A stretch of DNA of 64,000 nt, taken from assembly GCA_033856025.1 (NCBI GenBank), contig JAWVFQ010000037.1, positions 186,001-250,000 of the forward strand, in the 5' to 3' direction. The stretch comes from AC-38 sp033856025. Lineage in GTDB: Bacteria; Actinomycetota; Thermoleophilia; Solirubrobacterales; Solirubrobacteraceae. Positions 25,250 through 33,379 of this stretch are shown here, one piece after another (position 1 is the stretch's first letter; every line of letters starts with the position of its first letter). A program made the position numbers and the translations under genes. The notes under the pieces were generated by a model. The model ran no database searches and was not told the origin of the DNA. It saw only the letters and a list, made by a program, of their open reading frames with translations.

Positions 25250-25869
25250 CGGCGCGCGACCCAGTTGGCGCGGATGAGGATCGTCGCGCCGCACACCCCG
25301 TAGGGCCCCGTGAAGTTCTCCTGGCCCGGACGCACGGCGGGGAACCAGCCGCCGCTGCAGTTCCCCTCCCCCGTGCCCGTGACGTGCGCGGGTATGGGCG
25401 TGTCCGGGTTCATCATGCTCAGGAACAGGCTGTCGAAGGCGTAGATCCGCGACACGCGGTTGAAGCTGACCGAGACCGGCAGGTTGACGCGCAGGGTCGT
25501 CGTCGCGTTGGGTCGCGGCGTGAACACGCGGGTCTCGCGACGCCCGATGCAGCACGCCGACTCGCCGCTGTTCTCCTTGCGCAGCGACTGGAGGATCGAG
25601 ATGCGCATCGGGCCCGTCCGCGGGCCCACCTTCACCCGCACCACGTTGATCGTGCCGGTACCCGGGACCACCATGCCCTCGCGGGAGTTGTACAGCGCGC
25701 CGCTCGTGGTCCAGCTGCACGACGGCACGCGCTGGAAGGGCACGAGGCTCTGACAGGTCGCGGTGTTGTTGGCGGCCCGCGACAGGTTGGCCCCGAACTG
25801 CCGCGCCTGGGCGGCCGGCGCCAGAAGCAGCGCCCCGGCCACCGTGCCGACGATCGCGATCCCTCGCAT
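25246..25869 (-). CDS. Secreted Cys-Cys protein, paralogue of 9960-10637
   Basis: 207 residues with a signal peptide ending near AAQARQ. The central SACCIGRRETRVFTPRPNA aligns with the CC segment of the protein at 9960-10637. Additional cysteines (TCQSL, SCSW, NCSG, VCGA) suggest disulfides. Function unknown. TAGAGT lies six bases before the ATG, so translation is probably leaderless. It shares a short divergent promoter region with the gene at 25891. Confidence 0.72.
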   Translation of the reverse strand: MRGIAIVGTVAGALLLAPAAQARQFGANLSRAANNTATCQSLVPFQRVPSCSWTTSGALYNSREGMVVPGTGTINVVRVKVGPRTGPMRISILQSLRKENSGESACCIGRRETRVFTPRPNATTTLRVNLPVSVSFNRVSRIYAFDSLFLSMMNPDTPIPAHVTGTGEGNCSGGWFPAVRPGQENFTGPYGVCGATILIRANWVARR

Positions 25870-25875
25870 GAGCCC

Positions 25876-25886
25876 ACTCTAACCGG
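25876..25886 (-). promoter_or_regulatory. Promoter core CCGGTTAGAGT
   Basis: Minus-strand CCGGTTAGAGT with its TAGAGT ending six bases before the ATG at 25869. It lies inside the 21-base gap to the divergent gene at 25891. Confidence 0.55.
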
Positions 25887-25890
25887 CAGA

Positions 25891-26238
25891 ATGGCGTCCA
25901 TGGGAACGGACCGCGAGGAGCGCCTGGCCAGCAACGAGGCGATGTTCCGCTTCGCCAACGAGCGGATGGCCGGCTGGGAGGAGCGTCACGAGGACGCCGG
26001 CCGCGAGCTCTACTTCTGCGAGTGCGTCGACCCGGACTGCCGCGAGAAGGTGGCGCTGACGCTGGAGGAGTACGAGTCCGTGCGCGCCAGCTCGCGCACT
26101 TTCTTCGTGCTTCCGGGCCACGAGAAGCCCGACGTGGAGTCGGTGGTCGACCAGCACGAGGGCTGGCTGGTCGTGCGCAAGCCCGAGAGCGTGGCCGGCA
26201 CCGTCGACCCCAGCGACCCGCGCGCCGCCGGGCCCTAG
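25891..26238 (+). CDS. Conserved small protein with CEC-x4-C motif
   Basis: 115 residues (106 or 112 if later starts are used). Helical N-terminus (RLASNEAMFRFANERM), then FCECVDPDCREKVALTLEEYESVR, then FFVLPGHEKPDVESVV and a final WLVVRKPES. I recognise the pattern from many actinobacterial hypothetical proteins but know no function. Three clustered cysteines could bind a metal. It is cytoplasmic, with no signal. Confidence 0.75.
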   Translation: MASMGTDREERLASNEAMFRFANERMAGWEERHEDAGRELYFCECVDPDCREKVALTLEEYESVRASSRTFFVLPGHEKPDVESVVDQHEGWLVVRKPESVAGTVDPSDPRAAGP

Positions 26239-26256
26239 CCCGGCGCCGCGAAGCGG

Positions 26257-27678
26257 CTACGACGTCCGTCCGACCTCGAACCAGACCTCGGTGCGGCCGG
26301 GCCGCCCGGGACGCACGCCCCAGGAGTCCGTGACCGTCGAGACCACGTGGAGTCCGACGCCGGCGTCGGCGTCGGGATCGAATCCCGCGCCCGCGTCGCC
26401 GACCGCGACCCGCAGGCCCGGGTCCAGAGCCTCCATGCGCAGCTCGATCGGCCCGCGGCCGTGCTGGTGGGCGTTCGCCGCCAGCTCGCTGACCGCCAGG
26501 ACGGCGTCCGCGCGCTGGAGCAGCGAGAGCCCGGCGGAGAACCGGATCACCTGCTCGCGCGCCTGGAACGCCGCGGTGGCGTCGGAGGGCAACCGGCGCT
26601 CCGCCGGGGCCAGGCGGCCCCCGGCCGCCGTCAAGTCTTCGGATCGCGCGTCGCCGACGGCATCTGCCCGCGGGGGGTCAGGCAAGGCAGTGGCCGCGGG
26701 GGCGGCCGCACCGTCGCTCTTCGCGACCCGAAGTTCGTGGTCGGCCCGCTCGAGCAGGCCGTCGACCGTGGTGCCCGGCGTCCACTCGGCCACGCCGATC
26801 GAGGCGTGCACCGCCTGGCCGACGACCGCCTGGGTGACGCGCGCGACCTGCGTGCGCAGGCGCTGGGCCAGGTCCAGCGCGACCTCGCGGCTGGACTCGG
26901 GGAGGGCCACGACGAACTCGTCGCCGCCGTAGCGGGCGACGAAGTCGGCCGCGCGCAGACCTCCGCGCAGGCCCGCCGCGGCGGCGGCCAGCGCATCGTT
27001 GCCCGCGGCGTGGCCGTGGGTGTCGTTGATCGCCTTGAAGCCGTCGAGGTCGACGAAGCAGCAGGCCAGCGCGCGATCGTGGCGCTCGCAGCGACTGATC
27101 TCGCGCGCCAGGGCCCGCCGCAGCGCGACGTAGTTCAGGCAACCGGTCAGGTGGTCGCGGTTCGCCGCGTCGGTCAGCGAGGCCAGGAGCCCCGACCCGT
27201 CCAGGCAGAGCCCCGCCACCGCGGCATAGGAATCGGTGATCCACAGGCGCCGCTCGCGCAGCGCGCCCGGGGAGTCGGCGAGGCCGGCGCAGATGACCCC
27301 GACCACGCCGCCGGCCGACCGCACCGGCGCCCCCACCGCCGTGGTGAGGCGCACGCCGGTGGCGGCGTCCCCGACCGGGTCGTGGGGGGCGAGAGGATGA
27401 TCGACCGCCCGCGAGCCCTGTAACAGGCGGCCGATCACCCCCTCGCCGGCCCGCGTGGCGACACCGCCCGTCTCCGTGCTCAGGCCCCAGGATGCCCGGA
27501 TCCAGGCGCGCTCGTCCTCGGCGTCCCACACCGCGACGAGCGCGGTCTGGGCGCCGACCTGCTCGGCGAACGCCTGGCACAGCACGCCCAGGCCGCCGTC
27601 GAGGCTGAGATCCTCGGCCGGCACGGCCAACGCGCCGCGGTCCGAATCCATGTCCAGCAGGCCCAAGGGAACGGCCAC
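26257..27678 (-). CDS. GAF-GGDEF-ATPase fusion regulator
   Basis: 473 residues. Residues about 20-165 form a GAF-like sensor; 170-330 a GGDEF domain with LTGCLNYVALRRAL, FVDLDGFKAINDTHGH and an intact YGGDEF, so diguanylate cyclase activity is expected. A low-complexity linker leads to a C-terminal anti-sigma-type ATPase (VLAVSELAANAHQHGRG and VGDAGAGFDPDADAGVGLHVV) like RsbW/SpoIIAB. Cyclic-di-GMP output and an anti-sigma-like ATPase in one chain is unusual. GTG at 27678 is the first recognised start, but sense codons continue about 50 triplets upstream. Confidence 0.82.
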   Translation of the reverse strand: MAVPLGLLDMDSDRGALAVPAEDLSLDGGLGVLCQAFAEQVGAQTALVAVWDAEDERAWIRASWGLSTETGGVATRAGEGVIGRLLQGSRAVDHPLAPHDPVGDAATGVRLTTAVGAPVRSAGGVVGVICAGLADSPGALRERRLWITDSYAAVAGLCLDGSGLLASLTDAANRDHLTGCLNYVALRRALAREISRCERHDRALACCFVDLDGFKAINDTHGHAAGNDALAAAAAGLRGGLRAADFVARYGGDEFVVALPESSREVALDLAQRLRTQVARVTQAVVGQAVHASIGVAEWTPGTTVDGLLERADHELRVAKSDGAAAPAATALPDPPRADAVGDARSEDLTAAGGRLAPAERRLPSDATAAFQAREQVIRFSAGLSLLQRADAVLAVSELAANAHQHGRGPIELRMEALDPGLRVAVGDAGAGFDPDADAGVGLHVVSTVTDSWGVRPGRPGRTEVWFEVGRTS

Positions 27679-27814
27679 CTTCTCGGTCGGAATGCGCTGC
27701 AGACTCGAGAAGCTCGGGCGAGAGAACGTCTTGGCGCGCCCCCGCTTGCGCCGCTCTTCGAGAGCGGAGCGGTCCCCCGGCCCGAGGGCCAGCGGTCCCG
27801 ATCCGCCTGGCTCC

Positions 27815-27844
27815 AGACTAGCCCACTCCGGTGGTCATTGCCAA
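27815..27844 (-). promoter_or_regulatory. Candidate sigma-70-type promoter of the GGDEF fusion gene
   Basis: Minus strand: TTGGCA (27844-27839), 18-base spacer, TAGTCT (27820-27815). It lies about 140 bases before the GTG of the GAF-GGDEF-ATPase gene. Confidence 0.45.
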
Positions 27845-27861
27845 CAAGCTGGAGTGTCGGG

Positions 27862-29136
27862 CTACATTCCCCGAGCCAGCTCGTCCAGGCGCCGGTGCGC
27901 GAGCGCCACCGCCATGGCGCCGTCGCCCACCGCCCCGGCCACGCGCTTGGTCGAGCCATGGCGCACGTCGCCCGCCGCGAACAGCCCGGGGCGGCTCGTC
28001 TCCAGCGCCAACGGGTCGCGGTCCAGCGGCCAGTCCTCGGGGCGCCGGCCCGCCTCCAGCAGGTCGGGGCCGGTGAGGACGAACCCGGAAGCATCCAGTC
28101 GCACGCCCGCGTCCGCCGCCCAGGCCGTGCGGGGCACCCCGCCCAGGCACAGGAACATGGCGTTGGCCTCCACGCGCTCCGGCGGGCCGTCGCCCTGGCG
28201 GACCGTGACGGCATGCAGCCAGCCGTCGCGCGCCTCCACCGCCTCGACCTCCGTGCGCAAACGCACCTCGATCTCCGGGTGCGCGCGGATCCGGTCGACG
28301 AGGTAGGCGGACATGGACTTCTCCAGCCGGTCGCCGCGGACCAGCATCGTCACGCGGGCGCCGGCGGCCGCCAGGTTCATCACCGCCTGGCCCGCGGAGT
28401 TGCCCGCGCCGACCACGATCACGTGCTCGTTCGCGCACTGGGCGGCCTCGCTGCGCCCGGCGCCGTAGTAGACGCCGCCGCCGTCGAGGAGCTCGTCGAT
28501 CCCGTCGACCTCCAGGCGGCGCCACAGCATTCCCGGCGCGGCGATCGACACCTTCCCGCTGACCCGGCCGCCACCGGCGATGTCCACCGCGAACGCGGCG
28601 CCGCCGTCCTGCCCCGAGCTGCCGGTCACGCCCCGCAGCAGAACCAGCTCGGCGCCGAAGCCCTCGGCCTGGCGCCCGGCCAGACGCGCCAGCTCGGCCC
28701 CGCCGATCCCGTCCGGGAACCCGAAGAAGTTCTCGATCATCGAGGTGTGGGAGGCCTGGCCGCCCGGGACGTCGGCCTCGATCACCACCGTGGACAGCCC
28801 GTCCGACGCGGCGTACACCGCCGCGGCCAGCCCGGCCGGGCCGGCGCCCACGATGAGCAGGTCGTAGTGCTCGCGCGTGGGCGTGTCGCTCATCTTCCAC
28901 GCGGCGGCGAGGCTCTCCACGGTCACCCCGGTCAGGACCGCGCCGGTCTGCTCGACGACGACCGGCAGGTCGGCGCCGGCCGCGCCGTGGCGCTCGAGGA
29001 CGGCGTCCGCGGCGGGCGTGCCCGCCTCCAGCCAGTCGTAGGGCTGCGCCGTGCGGGTCAGCATGTCGCGCAGCCGGTGGTCGCCGGGGTCCAGCCTGCG
29101 CCCCACCACCGTCACCGTCGGGCGGACCGGGCTCAT
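27862..29136 (-). CDS. Thioredoxin-reductase-like FAD/NAD(P) oxidoreductase
   Basis: 424 residues. Residues 1-85 are a glutaredoxin-like domain without CxxC. The rest is a TrxR-like flavoprotein: LLIVGAGPAGLAAAVYA (FAD), GGQASHTSMIENFFGFPDG, HVIVVGAGNSAGQAVMNL (NADPH) and GLFAAGDVRHGSTKRVAGAVG. The redox CxxC expected before the NADPH motif is replaced by GAGRSEA, as in a known TrxR-like subfamily, so it is probably not a thioredoxin reductase. ATG at 29136 overlaps the stop of a 13-residue leader frame. Confidence 0.83.
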   Translation of the reverse strand: MSPVRPTVTVVGRRLDPGDHRLRDMLTRTAQPYDWLEAGTPAADAVLERHGAAGADLPVVVEQTGAVLTGVTVESLAAAWKMSDTPTREHYDLLIVGAGPAGLAAAVYAASDGLSTVVIEADVPGGQASHTSMIENFFGFPDGIGGAELARLAGRQAEGFGAELVLLRGVTGSSGQDGGAAFAVDIAGGGRVSGKVSIAAPGMLWRRLEVDGIDELLDGGGVYYGAGRSEAAQCANEHVIVVGAGNSAGQAVMNLAAAGARVTMLVRGDRLEKSMSAYLVDRIRAHPEIEVRLRTEVEAVEARDGWLHAVTVRQGDGPPERVEANAMFLCLGGVPRTAWAADAGVRLDASGFVLTGPDLLEAGRRPEDWPLDRDPLALETSRPGLFAAGDVRHGSTKRVAGAVGDGAMAVALAHRRLDELARGM

Positions 29137-29174
29137 CCGGACCGCCCCGCCGGCTCGCGCAGCTCCTCGGGCAT
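29133..29174 (-). CDS. 13-residue leader peptide frame
   Basis: ATG at 29174 encodes MPEELREPAGRSG and ends in a TGA that overlaps the oxidoreductase ATG (ATGA). The ATG lies exactly six bases after GATACT (29186-29181), the leaderless spacing used elsewhere here. Ribosomes that start on the leader could reinitiate on the reductase; the main gene has only a weak G-rich ribosome site. Confidence 0.45.
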   Translation of the reverse strand: MPEELREPAGRSG

Positions 29175-29215
29175 GAGGGCAGTATCGCGCGTGCCGGCGG
29201 GGACCGGTGGAGCGC

Positions 29216-29842
29216 CTAGCTTCCGCTCTTGCGCTGCGCCTTGGCGCGCGAGGCGGCCGAGCGCAGCCGCTTGGCCTCGTCCTCCGCGGCCAGCGCGGTC
29301 TCCTTGTCCTCCAGCGCCTGCGCCTTGGCGTCCAGCGCCTTCAGACGCGTGCGCTTGGCGCGATCGGCCGCGGACTCCTTGGTCGCGGCGGCGGACTCTC
29401 GCGCCTTCTCGCGCCGGCTCCGGGCCGCCTGGGTGGCCTGGGCCTTGGTCTGGTCGCGGCGCCGGCGGGCCGACTCGCGCTTGCCCTCGGCCTCGCGCTC
29501 GGCGCGCTCGCGGGTCTGCTGCGCCTCGGCGCGCCGGGCGTCGAGGCGCTCGTCGGCTCGCTCGGACACGTCCTGCGCCCGGGAGCGCAGCCGCAACGCC
29601 TCCGCGCGGCGATCGGCCGCCTCGGAGCGCCTCGCCGCGTCCTCGCGCAGCGACGCGTCGCCCAAGACGGTCCCGGCCAGGCCGAGGAAGACGGCCTCCG
29701 CGCGGTCGAGCGCCACGCGCGCGGACGCGGCGGGCCCCGGCGTGCCGTTGTGCCCGCCGGCCAGGCGGATGGCCACGTCGGCGGGCAGACGGGCCAGCTT
29801 GGCCGAGCCGCCCACGGTGATCCGGGTGATGGCGCGCAGCAT
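29216..29842 (-). CDS. Long charged coiled-coil protein
   Basis: 208 residues. An N-terminal part (MLRAITRITVGGSAKLARLP, with ADVAIRLAGGHNGTPG) precedes about 140 residues of almost uninterrupted Arg/Glu/Ala helix. Similar mycobacterial proteins are loosely named IF2-family, but there is no GTPase domain. It overlaps the upstream CsbD-like gene by one base, so the pair is probably co-translated. A structural or stress role is possible. Confidence 0.7.
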   Translation of the reverse strand: MLRAITRITVGGSAKLARLPADVAIRLAGGHNGTPGPAASARVALDRAEAVFLGLAGTVLGDASLREDAARRSEAADRRAEALRLRSRAQDVSERADERLDARRAEAQQTRERAEREAEGKRESARRRRDQTKAQATQAARSRREKARESAAATKESAADRAKRTRLKALDAKAQALEDKETALAAEDEAKRLRSAASRAKAQRKSGS

Positions 29843-30351
29843 CAGCGGTCCCCCTCGGGGTCGATCGCCTGGGCCGCGGCCTCGGCGGCGCGCGCCTCGC
29901 GCTCCAGCTCGGCCGCGGTGCGTGCGCCGGCGTCGTGCTCGGCCTCGCCCTGGCGCTCGCGCGCCTCGGCGACGGTCTCGGCCACGTCCTCGCGGGAGGC
30001 GGCCGTGGCCATCTCCTGCCGGGCGCGCTCCTGCGCTTCGCGCTCGACCCGCGCGCGGTCGGCCTCGGCGGCCGCCTCGCGGTCCTGCGCGTTGACCTCG
30101 GCGCGCAGCTGCTCGCGCTCGGCCTCGGTCTGCGCCTTCTCCTGCTTCAGCTCGGCCTCCTCCTCGGTGGCGGCGGCCTCCGCGCGGTGACGCGCGGCCT
30201 CGCGCTCGGCGTCGGACTCGGCCTGCTGGAGCCGGCCCTCGCGGGCCAGCTCGTCATTGCCCAGGACGGAGCCCGCGGCCTCCTTGACGGCGCCGGCGAG
30301 CTTGCCCAGCGGCCCGCCGGCCACGCGCTCGGGCGGATCGGATTGCGACAT
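29842..30351 (-). CDS. CsbD-like coiled-coil protein
   Basis: 169 residues. Residues 14-42 (LGKLAGAVKEAAGSVLGNDE, then LAREGRLQQ) match the CsbD repeat found in stress proteins; the remainder is an Ala/Glu/Arg-rich helix. An AAAGGAG lies seven bases before the ATG. It is the first gene of a two-gene operon with the coiled-coil protein. CsbD proteins are general-stress proteins of unknown mechanism. Confidence 0.75.
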   Translation of the reverse strand: MSQSDPPERVAGGPLGKLAGAVKEAAGSVLGNDELAREGRLQQAESDAEREAARHRAEAAATEEEAELKQEKAQTEAEREQLRAEVNAQDREAAAEADRARVEREAQERARQEMATAASREDVAETVAEARERQGEAEHDAGARTAAELEREARAAEAAAQAIDPEGDR

Positions 30352-30429
30352 GCGTGTCTCCTTTATCGGGGGGAGTCGCGCGCCTGCCCGGCGCGCTCGT
30401 CCCGCAGAGATGCCCCGAGTGGACCCCGC

Positions 30430-31242
30430 CTAAGCGCTCGGCGCGACGCGGTCCACGAAGTCCAGCGTGTCGCCCAGGACCTCGTCGCGGTTGGTCTCGA
30501 AGAAGATCTCGTGGCGGGCGCCCGGGTAGTGGCGCGTCTCCAGGTCGGCGTTGCGCATGAGCGCGACGCCCCGGCGAGAGTCCTCCAGGCGGATCAGCTC
30601 GTCGGCGTCCCCGTGCTGCCACAGCACCGGGCCGGTGATGCGGTCGGCGTCCAGCGAGATGTCGAGCATCCCGATGGCGAGCGCGGCCAGCGTGGCGCGC
30701 TTGAACGGGCCGTGCCAGACCAACTCGTCGCCGGCGTAGTCGCGCTGGACCGCCTCGTCGCGCGACAGGATCGCCGGGTCGATGGGGTCGTCGGGGATGA
30801 CGTCCAGCGCCAGCAGCTGGGCGATCGGGCTCGTGCCGATGGCCGGCGCCGAGAGGACGAGCCCGGCCAGCTCGTCGCCGTGCAGCTCGGCGTAGCGCGA
30901 CGCCACCAGTCCGCCCATGGAGTGGCCGATCATCACGACCGGGAGGCCGGGATTCGCCTCACGCGCGCGGGTCACCACGGAGTGCGCGTCGGCCACCAGC
31001 GCGTCGGCGGCGAGCACCGCGGCCCGGTCGCCGTCCGAGCGGCCATGGCCGGCGTGGTCGTGGCCCCACACCTCGGCGCCGCGCTCGACCAGCCGCGCCG
31101 CGACGTCCTCGTAGCGCCCGATGTGCTCGCCGTAGCCGTGCACCAGGACGACGATCCGGGCCGGGTCCTCGCGCTCCCAGCGCCGGACGTGCAGCTCGCC
31201 GGCGTGCCCGGGCAGTGTCTCCTGCGACATGGCGGACATCAT
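30430..31242 (-). CDS. Monoacylglycerol-lipase-type alpha/beta hydrolase
   Basis: 270 residues. IVVLVHGYGEHIGRYEDVA is the oxyanion-hole region of the lysophospholipase/monoglyceride lipase family, MIGHSMGGLVA carries the nucleophile Ser, and WQHGDADELI and GARHEIFFE carry the acid and His. It releases fatty acid from monoacylglycerols or similar esters, probably in the cytoplasm. Three ATGs (31242, 31239, 31230) are possible; the first lies just after the aldo-keto reductase stop. Confidence 0.87.
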   Translation of the reverse strand: MMSAMSQETLPGHAGELHVRRWEREDPARIVVLVHGYGEHIGRYEDVAARLVERGAEVWGHDHAGHGRSDGDRAAVLAADALVADAHSVVTRAREANPGLPVVMIGHSMGGLVASRYAELHGDELAGLVLSAPAIGTSPIAQLLALDVIPDDPIDPAILSRDEAVQRDYAGDELVWHGPFKRATLAALAIGMLDISLDADRITGPVLWQHGDADELIRLEDSRRGVALMRNADLETRHYPGARHEIFFETNRDEVLGDTLDFVDRVAPSA

Positions 31243-31243
31243 C

Positions 31244-31960
31244 TCATCCACACACGGCGGCCAGGTTCGCGCGGGCGTGCTCGGCGCTGGAGGTGGCCGG
31301 GATCGCCACGTGCACGCGCTCGTCGGAGAGCGTCCAGCGCAGCAGCTCGCCCGGGTCGTGGCGGCCGACCAGCCCGCCGCCGCCGAGCGGGCGCATGGCG
31401 ACGACGCCGAGGCCGAGCTCTTGCGCCAGCGCCAGGATGCGCTCCGACGCCTCGTTCTCCGCGACGTTGTAGGGCACCTGGATCGCCTGGATGCGGCCCG
31501 TGCGCATGACCTCCTCCAGTTCCCCGAAGGCGCGCGGGCTGTAGTGGGTGGCGCCGATGAGCCCGATGCGGCCGGCCTCCCGCTCGGCCTCCAGCCACGG
31601 CAGGTGCTCGCGCCAGGCCACGAGGTTGTGGATCTGCTGCAGGTCGACGTGCCCGCCGTAGAGGTCGAGCTGCGCGGCGAGCTGGGCGCGCGCCTCGCGC
31701 GGGGAGTCCGTCCAGATCTTCGTGGCCACGCGCGTCCGGCCGCGGCGCTCGCCCAGCGCGCGGGCCAGGACCGCCTCGGCGCGCCCGTACATCGGCGAGG
31801 TGTCGAACAGCGGGCCGTCCAGCTCGAGCATGACGTCGACCACCGCGCGCGCCGCGGCCTCCCCGGAGGCCCCGACGTCGAACGTCTGCCAGGTCCCCAG
31901 CCCGACGACCGGCACCTCCCAGCCGCTCCGGCCGAACGAACGCCGCTCACACGGGTACAC
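31244..31960 (-). CDS. Aldo-keto reductase
   Basis: 238 residues, shorter than the usual 280-320. The tetrad is present: Asp and Tyr in FDTSPMYG, Lys in VATKIW and His in LQQIHNLVAW. The NADPH-binding end is represented by VAIPATSSAEHARANLAA. GTG at 31960 starts YPCERRSFGRSGWEVPVVGLGTW, the family's first strand. It lies two bases before the lipase start and only ten bases from the divergent flavin enzyme. Confidence 0.83.
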   Translation of the reverse strand: MYPCERRSFGRSGWEVPVVGLGTWQTFDVGASGEAAARAVVDVMLELDGPLFDTSPMYGRAEAVLARALGERRGRTRVATKIWTDSPREARAQLAAQLDLYGGHVDLQQIHNLVAWREHLPWLEAEREAGRIGLIGATHYSPRAFGELEEVMRTGRIQAIQVPYNVAENEASERILALAQELGLGVVAMRPLGGGGLVGRHDPGELLRWTLSDERVHVAIPATSSAEHARANLAAVCG

Positions 31961-31970
31961 CCGGGCCAGT

Positions 31971-32969
31971 ATGGAGATCGGGCTCTACACGTTCGCCGAG
32001 GTCCCGCTGGGCGCCGGGCCCGACGGGCTGGCCCGCCGGATGGCCGAGCTGCTGGAGGAGGCCGAGCTGGCCGACCGCGTGGGGCTGGACGTGTTCGGCG
32101 TGGGCGAGCACCATCGCGAGGACTTCGCGGTGTCCGCCCCGGCGGTCGCCCTGGGCGCGATCGCGGCGCGCACGGAGCGCGTGCGGCTGACCAGCGCGGT
32201 CACCGTCCTGTCCTCCGACGACCCGATCCGCGTCTTCCAGGACTTCGCCACGGTCGATCTGATCTCGGGCGGGCGCGCGGAGATCATGGCCGGGCGCGGG
32301 TCGTTCGTGGAGTCCTTCCCGCTGTTCGGGTTGGACCTCGACGACTACGACATGCTGTTCGCGCGCAAGCTCGAGGCGCTGCTGGCCGTCCGCGCCGGGG
32401 AGGTGCCCAACGTCCATCCGCGGCCGCTCCAGGATCCGCTGCCCGTGTGGATCGCCGTGGGTGGCAACCCGCCGTCCGCCGTGCGCGCGGGCGGCCTGGG
32501 ACTGCCGCTGGCCCTGGCGATCATCGGCGGCCAGCCCGAGCGCTTCGCGCCGCTGGTAGAGCTGTACCGGGAGTCCGCGCGCCGCGCCGGGCACGACCCC
32601 GCCGCGCTGCCGGTCGGCATCAACTCGCACACCTACGTGGCCGAGACCTCGCAGCGCGCGGCCGACGAGTTCTTCCCCGCCTACGCGGCGATGATGACGC
32701 GCATCGGTCGCGAGCGCGGGTGGCCGCCGATGACGCGCGAGCAGTTCGAGGCGCTGCGCGGCCCGCGCGGCGCGCTGGCCGTCGGCAGCCCGCAGGAGGT
32801 GGTGGAGAAGATCCTCTTCCAGCACGAGGTCTTCGGCCACCAGCGCTTCCTCGGCCAGATCAGCGTCGGGCCGATGCCTCACGACCAGGTCCTGCGCGCG
32901 ATCGAGCTGCTGGGGACCGAGGTCGCCCCCGCCGTGCGCTCGGCCCTGGCGAGCTCGGCCGCGCGCTAG
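31971..32969 (+). CDS. LLM-class flavin-dependent monooxygenase
   Basis: 332 residues with the luciferase-like TIM barrel: IGLYTFAEVP, LDVFGVGEHHREDF, RVRLTSAVTVLSSDDPIRVFQDFATVDLISGGRAEIMAGRGSF-type segments, and PVWIAVGGNPPSAVRAG. Such enzymes use FMNH2 or F420; the substrate cannot be read from sequence. The ATG is ten bases from the divergent aldo-keto reductase start, so the two share a compact control region. Confidence 0.87.
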   Translation: MEIGLYTFAEVPLGAGPDGLARRMAELLEEAELADRVGLDVFGVGEHHREDFAVSAPAVALGAIAARTERVRLTSAVTVLSSDDPIRVFQDFATVDLISGGRAEIMAGRGSFVESFPLFGLDLDDYDMLFARKLEALLAVRAGEVPNVHPRPLQDPLPVWIAVGGNPPSAVRAGGLGLPLALAIIGGQPERFAPLVELYRESARRAGHDPAALPVGINSHTYVAETSQRAADEFFPAYAAMMTRIGRERGWPPMTREQFEALRGPRGALAVGSPQEVVEKILFQHEVFGHQRFLGQISVGPMPHDQVLRAIELLGTEVAPAVRSALASSAAR

Positions 32970-32979
32970 ATTTCGGCGG

Positions 32980-33297
32980 GTGCATCCCGTCCCGCTCCAG
33001 GACTCCGTGGACAGCCTGGCCTACTGGCGCCGGCGCCGCGCGCGCCTGCCCTGGCACCGGCGGGCGGCCCGCCGCGAGGCGGCGCGGATGGCGGCCCGCT
33101 GGGAGCGCCGCGTGCGCGCGGCCGCGCTGCGCCAGGCCGATGCGCCGCTGTCGCAGCGCTGGGAAGCCGGACTGCTGGTCGCCCGCTGCGCCCTGGCCCG
33201 CTGGGGCCGGCGCGCCGGCATCGCGCTGCTCGCCGGCGCGGTCGTCACCGGCGCCGCGGCCGGCGCGGTGCTCGCCCTGGTCATCCAGGCGCTGTAG
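32980..33297 (+). CDS. Small Arg-rich single-helix membrane protein
   Basis: 105 residues from GTG. Residues 16-75 are strongly basic (WRRRRARLPWHRRAARREAA), and residues 80-105 form one hydrophobic helix (GIALLAGAVVTGAAAGAVLA). No homologue recognised. The basic face may interact with DNA or acidic lipids. It is ten bases after the flavin enzyme and probably in its transcript. Confidence 0.55.
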   Translation: MHPVPLQDSVDSLAYWRRRRARLPWHRRAARREAARMAARWERRVRAAALRQADAPLSQRWEAGLLVARCALARWGRRAGIALLAGAVVTGAAAGAVLALVIQAL

Positions 33298-33346
33298 CGG
33301 CGCGCCGACGCGCGACGCGCGCTCGACCGGGCGGTGCTCCCGCCCT

Positions 33347-33379
33347 CTCACCCGGCTCTCATCCGCGCGGCGGTACGGT
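33347..33379 (+). promoter_or_regulatory. System 2 operator before the kinase gene
   Basis: CTCACC (33347-33352) and CTCATC (33358-33363) are 11-base-spaced direct repeats. Ten bases later comes TACGGT (33374-33379), a -10 candidate. The same CTCATC-N5-CTCATC pattern lies before the regulator gene and the lipoprotein operon. Confidence 0.55.

Noticed and set aside
27862..29136. Naming the flavoenzyme trxB
   Set aside because: The redox CxxC is missing in both domains, so it cannot be a classical thioredoxin reductase.
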